A stretch of DNA of 64,000 bases from Membranipora membranacea (taxonomy: Eukaryota > Bryozoa > Gymnolaemata > Cheilostomatida > Membraniporidae). The DNA is taken from positions 29,642,079 through 29,706,078 of the forward strand of contig OU612069.1 in NCBI GenBank assembly GCA_914767715.1. Reading direction: 5' to 3'. The translations under genes and the position numbers were made by a program. Shown piece by piece: positions 1 to 10,833 of this stretch (its first letter is position 1; the number at the start of each line of letters is the position of its first letter). The notes beneath the pieces were generated by a model. It did no database searches, was not told the DNA's origin, and was given only the letters and a program-made list of their open reading frames with translations.

Positions 1-262
1 ATAGGTCGTTTACATTGTCGCAGTCTTTGGTCTTGTTTTTGAAAACGGCGAGGGGATAGTCTTTGAGGAACAACCCTAATAGAGATATTTGCTGATGATG
101 CGATGCAATACCAAGAGCACCTGCTACGCTGCAAAATCTGAATTTGAATTCAGCATAGTTTACCCCGTCTGCTGAATCATTGAAAATGGGGATGTGAAGT
201 GGGTTTTTATAGTTTTTTGCCAAGACTGTAATTTGTTTAATTAATGAAGGAATATGATCCAT
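1..262 (-). CDS. Partial Gag-like ORF, cut by the window edge
   Basis: Reading leftward from an ATG at 262, the frame stays open to base 1 (87 codons, no stop). The product begins MDHIPSLIKQI, includes a NDSADGVNYAEFKFRF block and continues with ALGIASHH and LLGLFLKDYPLAVF. A short G-V-N-Y-x-E-F-x-x-R-F motif followed by a leucine-rich helix resembles the N-terminus of Gag of LTR retrotransposons. This is a family resemblance seen by eye; no protease, RT or zinc knuckle is inside the window. The leader and any LTR would lie between about 263 and 1010, but I could not define LTR ends or a primer-binding site. It could instead be an unrelated host ORF. Confidence 0.4.
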   Translation of the reverse strand, partial: MDHIPSLIKQITVLAKNYKNPLHIPIFNDSADGVNYAEFKFRFCSVAGALGIASHHQQISLLGLFLKDYPLAVFKNKTKDCDNVNDL

Positions 263-818
263 GGCTTTTTAGCCCAAGTTCTAAATACCCTACTTAAATA
301 ACAGACTCTAAGCCTCGCTGACAACGACAATGGCGCGTCCCTGCGCCTAAGAACAACTACCAACAGGAAACAACTCGCTTGCAGTGAGGGTACCTCTGAA
401 TACAACCCTTATGTTCCAGCATTATATTATATGTGAAACTAAGGGGTTTTAGAATAACCGATACAACTAAACTCAATACAATTGATAGAACAGGCTCACC
501 TCAAATCACTGTTACAAATGTCTGACTTGCTCAAGCAAGATCTTCTCAGTACAGAGCTATCAGTGGATTGTCCTCTCTACTAGCCTGGGTGACTCTACAA
601 GTAATATAATCCTCATATGAGTAATCTAGCTGTCCTCATGAGTATACATGTTGTACAGTAAGCAGTTATAAGTAGAGTCCCTTTCCCATGCTTGCCTTCT
701 TCCTTTTTTTCTTTTGCTTTTTCTGTCGGTTTTTATTTTCTGTTTTTGTTGTAGCGTCCTACCAGTTTTTGGTTGATTTGTTTGGATCCATAGTATGTAG
801 CGATCTATATATATATAT
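263..818. other. Non-coding stretch upstream of the Gag-like ORF
   Basis: No coding frame is recognised on either strand. If the Gag reading of the edge ORF is right, this would be its 5' leader and part of an LTR. No terminal TG/CA pair or direct repeat could be confirmed because the partner LTR is outside the window. Confidence 0.3.
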
Positions 819-954
819 ATGTAGTTGGTACAAAGGTATAATATGATTCCTCAGTACGAAATATGATAGTAGTCTGCACTATCTGGTTGCCGTTATATGA
901 CTGACTGGTTTCTGGCTGAGTCATATTATTTATACCTTTGTATTCCAACTACAT
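819..954. mobile_element. Small inverted-repeat element (MITE-like)
   Basis: The left end ATGTAGTTGGTACAAAGGTA is mirrored at 932-954 as TACCTTTGTATTCCAACTACAT. The inverted match continues inward (AATATGAT against a TCATATTA end). The element is about 136 bp, with no coding capacity and no clear target-site duplication apart from flanking TA-rich DNA. Confidence 0.5.
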
Positions 955-1974
955 GTAAAAATGGGAGGGAGTTGCCTTCACTTATGTGTGGTGGGGCAAC
1001 TCCAAAGTAATATATGATTGCTATTAAAATTTGACTAATATTCAATATAGCACTCGTACCCTGTGTTTTTGCCTTTTACATTGTTATACATAGTAGACAC
1101 GGGCTAAGATGGTTTACAGCAAATAAAAACAAACTATAAAAAGGTTCTGCCCCTCCAAGTCCGCTACATGTCTGCTGGGTCGTTAGATCACATCATGTCT
1201 GCTGAGGCGTAAGATCACATCATGTCTAACCATGTCTATAGCACCATGTAGAGCTTAGACTTGGTAATCGTATATTGCTTGTTCTATCATTTACAGGCAT
1301 AGAAATAAAGGAAAATCAGATAACAGCAATGGCCACCATTTGAAACTCGATAGAACAGTCATTCGTAATATCGCATGTTTACTGAAAAAATTAACTATAA
1401 ACCTTATTGTCAAGAAAAAAATTTATCTCTTTGTTATGTTAAGCACCTTTATAAATGTAATGTTTGGAATAAGAAGGAAGAAAAGTCATGATAGTGACGA
1501 GAGCAGTAAATGAAAATGAAGGTTGTCGATATAAAAAAGACACACTTTTAGCAAAATTTCTGCCGTCTTAAATTGTCTGCTTTTTCCAATTGTAGATGAC
1601 TCGTAATGTTTATGACAAACCCCTTTTCTTCCATTTCTCAACATCAACAAGAGAAAATCATCCTCACAACCTTCTTACCTGACAGGTACCCTATCAAGTC
1701 GTACAAGTACCGTTATTGGTTTACGCCTGCATCACAGATCAGTAACTGATTCTGCTCATTGACAAACTTACTGAGCATGGCCTGAATCTATCCATTACAG
1801 AAAAAGTCCAGTTCTATTGTTGGCAATAGCCAGTTTTATGAAAAAGTCATAGTAGAGGGTTTGTTGGTGCAGCCCATGTTGTATGCTAAGACATAGGCAC
1901 CATCATAAAACCACAACCCTCCCTTAATCCGATACTGCTCTTTGCAGAAAAAGCCTTTTTTATAAAATACTCAT
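955..1974. other. Intergenic sequence, nothing recognised
   Basis: Both strands are interrupted by frequent stops. A short near-duplicate (CATGTCTGCTG twice at about 1166-1215) is the only local structure noticed. Confidence 0.5.
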
Positions 1975-2072
1975 AAATACGTCAATGCCTTCTTATTGCT
2001 TCTTTTATTTTTTGTTTTCACGCGGTCTTATTTGCTTCATGCATTGATCGGTGTTTAATAAAGTTCAAAATA
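1975..2072 (+). mobile_element. LINE 3' tail fragment
   Basis: The T-rich run, the TCTTATTTGCTTC block and GCATTGATCGG followed by TTAATAAAG match the 3' end of the LINE copy at 44,860-44,950 (TCTTATTTGCTCC, GCATTGATCGG, TTATTAAAG). Only the last hundred bases are recognisable, so this is a strongly 5'-truncated or decayed insertion. Confidence 0.5.
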
Positions 2073-2201
2073 TAGTTTAGGTACTCAGTCTAATCCAATA
2101 AATTGACAAAGGATTTTTTACGATATTGGCTGTATAACAATGCTGTATTGTATTTAACAACAATGCTGCAATTCATACAACACCAGTCTGATGGTTTTTA
2201 T

Positions 2202-3588
2202 CAGACCTGGGTCCGAGTCATCGCAAGTCAAGTCAAGTCAAGTCATTGTCGATGCTAAGTCAAGTCAAGTCAAGTCACATTTACACCAAGTCAAGTCAAT
2301 TGGTGTCTATTTTTTTCGCCATCAAGTCAAGTCAAGTCAAATCATGATTTTTGTAAGTCAAGTCAAGTCAAAGATGGGTGACTTACAAGATGGCAAAGTC
2401 ACGCTCATTAACCGTGAAAATCAACTCGGAATTTATTTCAATCCCGGGTGACTCCAAACCGTGGAGGAGTTAGTTAGGTCCTCAGGAGTTGCTCTACTAA
2501 TCGGGATTTGCTCCCCTCCCCACAAACGAAAGAAGGTATGGGTGTGTACGCAATTCAGCATTGTTACTTCATTGTATATATGTACCTTTATTGTGTCAAT
2601 GATGACAAATGAAATGTTTCATGCTGTAAAAAGATGAGCTGGTGGAGGATAAATATATAAACACAGACTAAGATTGATCACTATTTGTTAAGGACGGATA
2701 AAACGTTCTCTCTGAAAAGGTTTTTGCATCTGCCTGTTTGTAATGTCTCTAACGTCATGAGAGGTTTGTCGATGGCAGTGGCTACTAGCCTCCATGACTC
2801 ATTATGCATGTGACTCGAATAATATTGTTCGGTTTAGTGAATTCAAGCTTTGACAACTTACCACCAGATTTCGTGACTCGTATGAGTTATTGGCGATCTT
2901 TCACGGTCATAGGATTTGTACACTACTGTCATATGAAATACTACCACCATGGTGATGAGGAAGATTACAGTACTAGATCTAAAGGAGACAAGGTCACGAG
3001 CGTCCATTTTTATTAACTAGGACAATTTATCAACAAATTATGGTGCCAGTCGGAAAGAGGATAGGAGCATACCCTAATCCCTTCATCGGTAATTCCTGAT
3101 CATCACTCAACCTGGTCTGCAGCTTAGGCAGTGGGGGGTTGTATCAATCTATATCATTGGTTGTATTTAGTTACAGCTTGTGTAAAGCCCAGTGCAGAGG
3201 AGAATAAATGTCATGGATTGCTCTTGATGTTTTATTTCCGGTTACTTTTGTATATTTGTGTCGCATCCCCACTCATTCGACTTGCATGATAATCCAATGC
3301 ACAAAGTTCTCAGTTATGATTATCCTTCCTATATCTCTTTCTACATTATGTTATAAAATTTTACACATTGACTTATGTTGACTTGACCAAAGTCAGGACA
3401 ACTCCCAAGTCAAGTCAAGTCAAAGTCAATTTTTGGTTAAGTCAAGTCAAGTCAAGTGTTGTCTATTTGTTTTCGACATTGAGTCAAGTCAAGTCTAGTC
3501 ATAATTTTGTTAAGTCAAGTCAAGTCGTGACTTTGACTTGACTTGACTTGAAGATGACTTGAGTTACCATGACTTGGACCCAGGTCTG
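2202..3588. mobile_element. hAT-type non-autonomous DNA transposon with AAGTC repeats
   Basis: The ends are inverted copies: CAGACCTGGGTCC on the left and GGACCCAGGTCTG on the right. They are flanked by GTTTTTAT (2194-2201) and GTTTTTAG (3589-3596), which fits an 8-bp target-site duplication with one mismatch, the hallmark size of hAT elements. Inside each end lie clusters of the pentamer AAGTC (2222-2370) and its inverse (about 3400-3555), arranged so that the ends can pair. No transposase is visible. A 70-codon frame at 2804-3016 has no recognisable motif and is probably chance. Confidence 0.7.
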
Positions 3589-6274
3589 GTTTTTAGTGCC
3601 CATTCAGAACTGCATAAATTTTTGTAATGTCTGTGGTTTAAAAGATGAGTGCATTACACGCTAAAATGTCCTAATGAATTGATGCATCAGGTCTAACGCT
3701 TTTATTGTAACAGGACACGGACAGATTACATTTCCTCTTCTACAAAAGGGAAGAATTTGTTAGCCACAGAGCAGGGTAGGAGGCGTGGCCCGATACTCTT
3801 GTTTCATTGGCTACTTATTTATATACAAACATTGTGAAAGCACATGGATATTAGATGTATATAGACTGAAACAACAGTCTCTATCTTTGTGCTCCACCCG
3901 TCGGGAGTGGTAGCAGGCCTGTTGTTTCAGTCTAAGATGTATATATATGGATGTAGTGCCTTATACTACAAATACTCTCTATATGCTTATATGATGTATG
4001 CCTCTGACACTTCACTAAAATAGCCAGCTACGATCCCTACCCCCTGAACTCTCGTATTAAAATAAAATACTAACAGAAAATAACCCTGAGGAGCAAAGAT
4101 AGATAAATACCAGCCATCCAATATAGAACCACCAAGAGAGAAAACACCTTTTTTGAATCTATGCACGATTTTTCAACTAATGCAGCTCAGACTCCTTTTA
4201 TTTTGTTATATTTTTGCGGCGGTCTTTCGATGCTGTTATAGTTGGGAATTACAAGTTATGGATACTTGGGATAGTCTAACTATGACAGCCATTATTTAAC
4301 ATACTGGCTCATCTTTTATTTACTATTACTTATTATACAGTAACAATTTGCTTCATTTCTTAACCAACTAGCAAATTATCCTACTTGCTTTATAGCTTAC
4401 AAGCAAAGCATAGATAATACATACTACCAGCTGTGCTGTACTTTGAGTTACATTATTGTTATTTTAAATGCTAACTATTCATCTAAGGAAAAGTTGATGG
4501 ATGTTTTATTACCATTAATGGACACTGAAAATCTCGCATCCCAACAACAAGCTAGACAACCGGCTCTCAATTGGGAAAGCATACATCCTAATTACCAAAT
4601 ATGCTTTCCCCATAAACACTAGCTTAGTATGATCCATCATCAACGTGAACTGTCTTTCGATACGTGTCTGCTACATCATTGGATGGTTATAATCCAGCCT
4701 GTCGCCTACGGTGTTAGCAGCACCCCTTTTCGTATAGTGTCTAACCCAAATATTGAGTATTGACAGAATAAGAAGTCTAGCAGTTACCAGAGGCTATATA
4801 CTGTTAGTCATGTGACTTACTCTTCCTGGGACCTATGAAGCAGTAATCACTCTCTTTTCTGCTGATGACACCGTACTGATCACACGGATCATAGAGGAGA
4901 GCTATAGCTATATAGATACATACAGACGTCATACACTTCTACAAATATAAACCGGTTAGTTATTAACATACAATTGTATAATTGAGCGTGTTCAATAACC
5001 CCCACTTTTGAACATAGCAATGCTATCAACCAATTACAGGATGTAGATTAGAAATTAGGCGATAAACAAACTTCAAACTCTACTTAAACATATCCAACAT
5101 TCAAGCCAGTGTTAGACTTCATGTGACAAACAACAACTTGATGAAGCAACTGAAAACACCACCTAGTGAGCTGAATTTTGGTTAGTACCTTATTAATCAT
5201 CCTAGTAGCCTCATTAAAAACTGCACAAACATGGTCTTAGGGGATGCCAAATATTCTTTGCATTTTGCAGCCTCAATATGTTTTTATCCTACTATACAGA
5301 AACATGTCTTATCACTTTTATATATTGATATTTTGTCTGTCTTTCTTTGAGTTTTGTAACATTTACAGCTTAGGAAACCCTCTCTTTCCCCGATTATCTG
5401 AGGGGGCTGATCATTGAGCAACCCGTTATCATCTCTAACTACCAACAGCGCTAGATAGCTTACTTGAATTAATTAGCTTGGTTGTCAATCCATTCTTTCA
5501 CCCAAGCCCATAGCAGACTCCTCCCCATTTATCCCTTGGGATGAACGCATGTAATCTACACAGGAATTGCAAGTAGGATTAATGCATATTGCATATATAC
5601 TTAGGGCCTCCTGAGAAATGTACTCATGAAGTTTCTGCCCACTTTCTGCTTTTAGCTGATTTTCCCCTCTCCTCAATGAATATACTGGGAGGTTATTGGG
5701 TCCAACCACAAGGTAACTAATTTTGACATGACATCCACCTGATTTGCAGTATTGTATTTAGGTGTTATGAATGGAAACTGCCTATTCAGACAATATGGGT
5801 TATAACTATAATTAGTTCATTGATCATCTTATGCTCTAAATTCCCAGTTTCCTGTCACATCAGATAGTTATAAAAGGTCACCATCAGATCACCGCCAGGT
5901 TAGAAGTAATTCTCTGTTACCGATTACTGGGTTATCTGAGAATATGAGACAGTGTAGTCTGCGCCTCCCCCCCTCTCCACTCTTACCCCCCTCATGCCTC
6001 CTGTTGGAGGAACAGTGATGATGTCACTCCGGATGGATTGTCGATTGATTACGTAGCTCTCCCTGAGAAGAGCTGCTCATTACAACCAGAAAAACTAAGT
6101 GAAGGACACAAAGGGGATATTATATCAGAACAAACAGGATCTCAGGGAGTAGCATTACAGGCATACGTACGTCCACTGCTGATTGTCACATCTAACGAGT
6201 ACATATTTATTTATTACAGAGTATACCCACACACCACCAGACTATCTGCTGCTGATAATCTACTGCTGATTATA
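3589..6274. other. Intergenic / upstream region of the glycogenin-like gene
   Basis: No supported gene. A 15-bp inverted repeat (AGACTGAAACAACAG at 3866, CTGTTGTTTCAGTCT at about 3921-3935) encloses a 40-bp loop and recurs beside GATGTATATA on both sides, so it is a tiny foldback. From 6038 a frame runs in phase into the glycogenin ATG, but its 79 residues upstream of that ATG do not look like glycogenin, so this is taken as leader. No TATA box or initiator can be assigned. Confidence 0.4.
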
Positions 6275-6411
6275 ATGGAGGCGTTTGTGACTTTAGCTAC
6301 TAATGATAAGTACTGTCTCGGGGCTCTTACTGTAGCTGCCTTGCTCAGAGCTGTCAAGACTAGCAGACAGATTGCGTGTATGATAACTCCTGATGTCAGT
6401 GAGCATATGAG
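6275..6411 (+). CDS. GYG-like: Glycogenin-like gene, exon 1 (N-terminus)
   Basis: Glycogenin is the self-glucosylating GT8 glycosyltransferase that primes glycogen synthesis in the cytoplasm. The first residues, MEAFVTLATNDKYCLGAL, match the start of animal glycogenins (xxAFVTLxTNDxYxxGAL). The exon ends in ITPDVSEHMR, equivalent to the xTPxVSxxMR strand that follows the first beta-alpha unit. The start at 6275 is chosen because homology begins at this Met, although the frame is open upstream from 6038. The donor is GAG|GTAAGG at 6412, leaving phase 2 (AG of an Arg codon). The donor and the last 31 coding bases are the first unit of the 38-bp array that follows. Confidence 0.85.
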
Positions 6412-7066
6412 GTAAGGGTGATAACTCCTGATGTCAGTTAGCATGTGAGGTAAGGGTGATAACTCCTGATGTCAGTGGGCATATGAGGTAAGGGTGATAA
6501 CTCCTGATGTCAGTGAGCATATGAGGTAAGGGTGATAACTCCTGATGTCAGTTAGCATGTGAGGTAAGGGTGATAACTCCTGATGTCAGTTAGCATGTGA
6601 GGTAAGGGTGATAACTCCCGATGTCAGTGAGCATATGAGGTAAGGGTGATAACTCCTGATGTCAGTGAGCATATGAGGTAAGGGTGATAACTCCTGATGT
6701 CAGTTAGCATGTGAGGTAAGGGTGATAACTCCTGATGTCAGTTAGCATGTGAGGTAAGGGTGATAACTCCCGATGTCAGTGAGCATATGAGGTAAGGGTG
6801 ATAACTCCTGATGTCAGTGAGCATGAGAGGTAAGGGAGATAACTCCTGATGTCAGTTAGCATGTGGGGTAAGGGTGATAACTCCTGATGTCAGTGAGCAT
6901 GAGAGGTAAGGGCGATAACTCCTGATGTCAGTTAGCATGTGAGGTAAGGGTGATAACTCCTGATGTCAGTGAGCATGTGAGGTAAGGGTGATAACTCCTG
7001 ATGTCAACGAGCATGTGAGGTAAGGGTGATAACTCCTGATGTCAGTGAGCATGTGAGGTAAGGGTA
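6381..7066 (+). repeat. 38-bp minisatellite copying the exon 1/intron 1 junction
   Basis: About 18 tandem units run from ATAACTCCTGATGTCAGT through GAGCATATGAGGTAAGGGTG. The first unit is the coding end of exon 1 plus its donor. Later units keep the donor GAGGTAAGGG but drift elsewhere (GTTAGCATGTGAGG, GAGCATGAGAGG). The unit is not a multiple of three, and many copies carry TTAG. Use of a later donor would therefore shift frame and meet stops. Confidence 0.9.
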
Positions 7067-8087
7067 GTCTACACCCCTCCCCCGCCCTCCCTCAGTCTAT
7101 AGTGTGAGTCCCCCCTCCCTCCTAAACCCTGCTACAAGTCAGTGTATTTATTCATACATTCATTTATTATTCGGTAATAGTGTCACTGACACGTATCACA
7201 ATGATGTTATTTGGAGGTCTATGATGTTTTAAATCTTTACGCTATCTGGTGTAACACTTGGTAAGGTGCTGATTTTGGGTAAAAGATCAGAAGAGTCGCA
7301 AAATAAGTTGATTAATAAGGTATCGTGATGTGGGAATTTTTAGGAGAACTAGGAGTAGTTCCCAACAGTTATTTCTATAACTACATACTACATACTACAT
7401 GGCACATATAACAGTACATCAGCGTCTACATCTACGTTCAGATCACTGCTGATTTATCATTTTACACATTGGCGAGGCTCAATTAAATGATGATGTGATG
7501 ATCGTTGTTTTAACTTAACAGGTTGGCTCACTTAGCCTATGATAGTAACTTGTAGGCCCTGTTTTGTTACCCCTGATTATTTACATATCGTTTGTGTAAC
7601 TTAGCAGCAGTCTCTTCTATCCCACATGGTAAGCAGCTAAGTATCTGTATCCGCCTTGCTTTATAAGCTTTACCTAGTCTGTTATAAAATTGTATCAGAT
7701 GCTACAAAAAGCGAAGAAAGCTAGATTATGATCAGCTTAATGATTTTACAACTGTTTAACTTTCAATGAAACATTGGTCGTTTTATGGTAGTCATGTAAT
7801 ATTGCTTCAGATCGACGCTACATTCACTTTGGCCTAAAGTCATTACTGAGGTTTTTTTTGACAATAATTTGCATAATAGTTGAGCTGAATCTGTCTGGTG
7901 ATCCCTGGATATAAATTCTAATCTGACTTGGCTGACAGTGCCAGTAGTGATTGACGACCAGCTGCTGGCCCAGAGACAATAGATCATATAATTATACTGT
8001 CTCTTGGCATCCTGTTATTTTAAACAACGTCAATTTGTAAATAAGTTATCTTGACACCTTGTCAATGAATCAGACGTGGAGCTCCTT
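7067..8087. other. Intron sequence; expected glycogenin exon not found
   Basis: This stretch should hold or precede the exon for the VLDSGD to DADTLV part of the catalytic domain. I read both strands for the DxD codons and for the LTKLxCW block and found neither. A possible acceptor at TTAACTTAACAG (about 7520) is followed by stops. Confidence 0.5.
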
Positions 8088-9000
8088 CGTATGTTTGGGT
8101 AATTAGGTGATATCTCAGGAGGGATTGTATACATTACCACCTCTCTCCAGTCCTCTTAGTCACCACCGCTCACATTACTGACTCCTCCAGTCGACTCGTC
8201 TGTGAGATAGCGGACAGGCTGACTAGTATGTTTGGGTAATTAGATGATATCTCAGGAGGGATTGTATACATTACCACCTCTCTCCAGTCCTCTTAGTCAC
8301 CGCCGCTCACTTTACTGACTCCTCCAGTCGACTCGTCTGTGAGATAGCGGACATGCTGACTTGTATGTTTGGGTAATTAGATGATATCTCAGGAGGGATT
8401 GTATACATTACCACCTCTCTCCAGTCCTCTTAGTCACCACCGCTCACTTTACTGACTCCTCCAGTCGACTCGGCTGTGAGATAGCGGACATGCTGACTTG
8501 TATGTTTGGGTAATTAGATGATATCTCTGGAGGGATTGTATACATTACCACCTCTCTCCAGTCCTCTTAGTCATCTCCGCTCACTTTACTGACTCCTCCA
8601 ATGGACTCAGCTGTGAGATAGCGGACAGGCTGACTTGTATGTTTGGGTAATTAGATGATATCTCAGGAGGGATTGTATACATTACCACCTCTCTCCAGTC
8701 CTCTTAGTCACCTCCGCTCACTTTACTGACTCCTGCAGTAGACTCGGCTGTGAGATAGCGGACAGGCTGACTTGTATGTTTGGGTAATTAGATGATATCT
8801 CAGGAGGGATTGTATACATTACCACCTCTCTCCAGTCCTCTTAGTCATCTCCGCTCACTTTACTGACTCCTCCAGTGGACTCGGCTGTGAGATAGCGGAC
8901 AGGCTGACTTGTATGTTTGGGTAATTAGATGATATCTCAGGAGGGATTGTATACATTACCACCTCTCTCCAGTCCTCTTAGTTACCGCCGCTCACTTTAA
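8088..9000. repeat. 137-bp tandem repeat, about 6.7 copies
   Basis: Unit starts (GTATGTTTGGGTAATTAG) lie at 8088, 8226, 8363, 8500, 8637, 8774 and 8911, a near-constant 137-bp period. Each unit contains TACATTACCACCTCTCTCCAG and ends in GATAGCGGACAGGCTGACTT before the next GTATGT. Copies differ mainly in a short window (CCAGTCGACTCG, CCAGTGGACTCG, CAATGGACTCAG). No unit codes a recognisable glycogenin segment. Confidence 0.9.
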
Positions 9001-9322
9001 TGTATGTGTTACACAGGATGTCGGATGAGTACAGTGTAAGTCTGAGGGAAAATAAAAATTTTTCACAAGTTTGAATTTTAGTGAAACATATGGTTAGGTA
9101 ACAATCACTCCGCATGTTACTTAATTAACTCCAGCCTTAGCTGTTGAAATTTGGTGCTAGCTAACATTAAGTTATCTTCAAACTAATCTCTAGCTAATAT
9201 TACTGCTCTGCAAGTCTCAAACTCCCTGCATAAGCTGCTGATGACATGCTAAATGTCTGTCTGTGTGTCTGTATAAGCTGCCGATGACAGGCTAACGTTT
9301 TGCTGATTTATATGACTGACAG

Positions 9323-9485
9323 GTAGTACAGAACAGTGATGAGTTATTTGAGAGAGAGGAATTCTCCGCCTCCCCAGATCCCGGATGGCCCGACTGTTTT
9401 AACTCCGGCGTCTTTGTATTTACTCCTAGTCAGGAGACTTATAATAAACTAGTCCAGTTTGCCCAGCAGCACGGCAGCTTCGACG
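9323..9485 (+). CDS. GYG-like: Glycogenin-like gene, exon with DELFEREE / GWPDCFNSG
   Basis: The exon is bounded by CTGACAG and G|GTAAGT. In phase 0 it reads [20 protein letters not shown] and then [16 protein letters not shown], ending QQHGSFDG. This is near-identical in pattern to the animal glycogenin segment ([31 protein letters not shown]). It forms the part of the GT8 fold directly after the DxD loop. The preceding codons in known proteins encode that loop, which is not present in the window. It ends in phase 1. Confidence 0.93.
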
Positions 9486-10109
9486 GTAAGTGAAGAGATA
9501 CATAACATATCCTTACCTTACAAATTGACCTTACTTACACAGATGTAGATAGGAGGTCCCTCAATGGAGACCTGCCAGGTCACTCACTGTCTCATTGTAC
9601 CCTGCTCAGTGTGAGTGACGTGCTGTAGGTAATGTTCCCAAATCCCATAGATTGAACTTTGCACATATTGAGTTAACTATTACGAAAGACCAAATGAGCG
9701 AGGATTTTGGGCAAAGATCTTGAGCAAAGTGATAGTGTTAATTTGGTTCAAAAAAGCACCATTCTGATTGAAGGACCCCCCCACACCTGGTTTCGATATC
9801 CATTCAGTCATACATTTCTTTGTATCCATATGGTAGTTAATATATCGCTGATGCTGATTTGAGGTGGGGGGCCAATATTTATACTCTACTGTTCTGGTTC
9901 TATTACGCAATGATCTCGTTCTGTCAGCCTGCGGTTGGCTGAGCGAGGATCTCTCATGTTATGGATGCGTGACTGATGTTATAGTACTGAGTCGGGTTGC
10001 TGACTGTATATTGTTACCTAAGAATTATGAGTTAATGTCTGAACCATTGATCTACAAAGTATCACATGCTATTCTAGGACCATATCATAGTGGTAGAGTC
10101 TTGAGCCTA

Positions 10110-10237
10110 AAGACTACCCAAAGACCAGTGCATGTCATAGTCAGGCTTTTATTTATGATGTAGTTTTATCCGATTTTCAAAACTTAATCATAAATAAAAG
10201 CCTGACTATGACATTCACTGGTCTTTGGGTAGTTTTC
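10110..10237. repeat. Palindromic foldback (about 128 bp) in glycogenin intron
   Basis: AAGACTACCCAAAGACCAGT at the left and ACTGGTCTTTGGGTAGT at the right are reverse complements. The pairing continues through GTCATAGTCAGGCTTTTATT to a loop of about 25 bases (10,161-10,186). A MITE-like hairpin insertion. Confidence 0.75.
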
Positions 10238-10462
10238 AATTAAAAATAATATTGTGATATATTGATATATATTATGCCAGTAACGTTGATCCTTATAAAT
10301 ATATTGAATTATCCTCTAGTCTGCAGTTTCTGAGAGAAAATTGACAGTAATAATGTAGACACATTGATTGACCACACATACCAGACCACACATAAAGAAT
10401 GTTATTATCCATATAGCTATATTGTAACCACACGTATAGAATATTGTTCTCTGTATCCGTAG

Positions 10463-10589
10463 GAGGAGATCAGGGTTTACTGAATCTAAATTACTCTGAC
10501 TGGGCTTATACTGATAAAAGGAAACATCTACCCTTTATATATAACGTCGTGTCACAAGCATTCTACTTATATCTACCTGCGTTTAGACA
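10463..10589 (+). CDS. GYG-like: Glycogenin-like gene, exon with GGDQGLLN and acceptor-tyrosine region
   Basis: In phase 1 the exon completes [17 protein letters not shown] and continues [24 protein letters not shown]. The D-Q pair of GGDQG and the Tyr of the xxIYxYLPAF motif (FYLYLPAF here) are, in characterised glycogenins, the active-site acid/Gln pair and the autoglucosylated tyrosine. Both are retained. Donor CA|GTAAGT, phase 2. A diverged LINE (10,834-11,735) lies in the following intron on the opposite strand. Confidence 0.93.
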
Positions 10590-10833
10590 GTAAGTACCCC
10601 TTGTGTGCGTATGTATGTATGTGTTTATTTCACAACCAAAATATCATTTTCCAGTAAAAGAAATGATAAAACTAGGTTGGTTATAGAAAAAAAGTATTTC
10701 ATGCATTATAATGCCACATGAAAAACTGAAAACTCGACACTTCTCAGGATGGAATTTTGATATTACAGGTTTACGAGAGGATGTTTTAAAATTATTGATC
10801 TTTATTCTATTAAAAAGAGGATGGCTCGGGTCC

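Noticed and set aside
5485-5709. Minus-strand 74-codon frame
   Set aside because: No motif, no splice context and chance-length in AT-moderate DNA.
9018-9036. Tiny exon GATGTCGGATGAGTACAGT between ACACAG and GTAAGT
   Set aside because: Splice-like edges, but the product (MSDEYS) does not match the missing glycogenin segment and is far too short.
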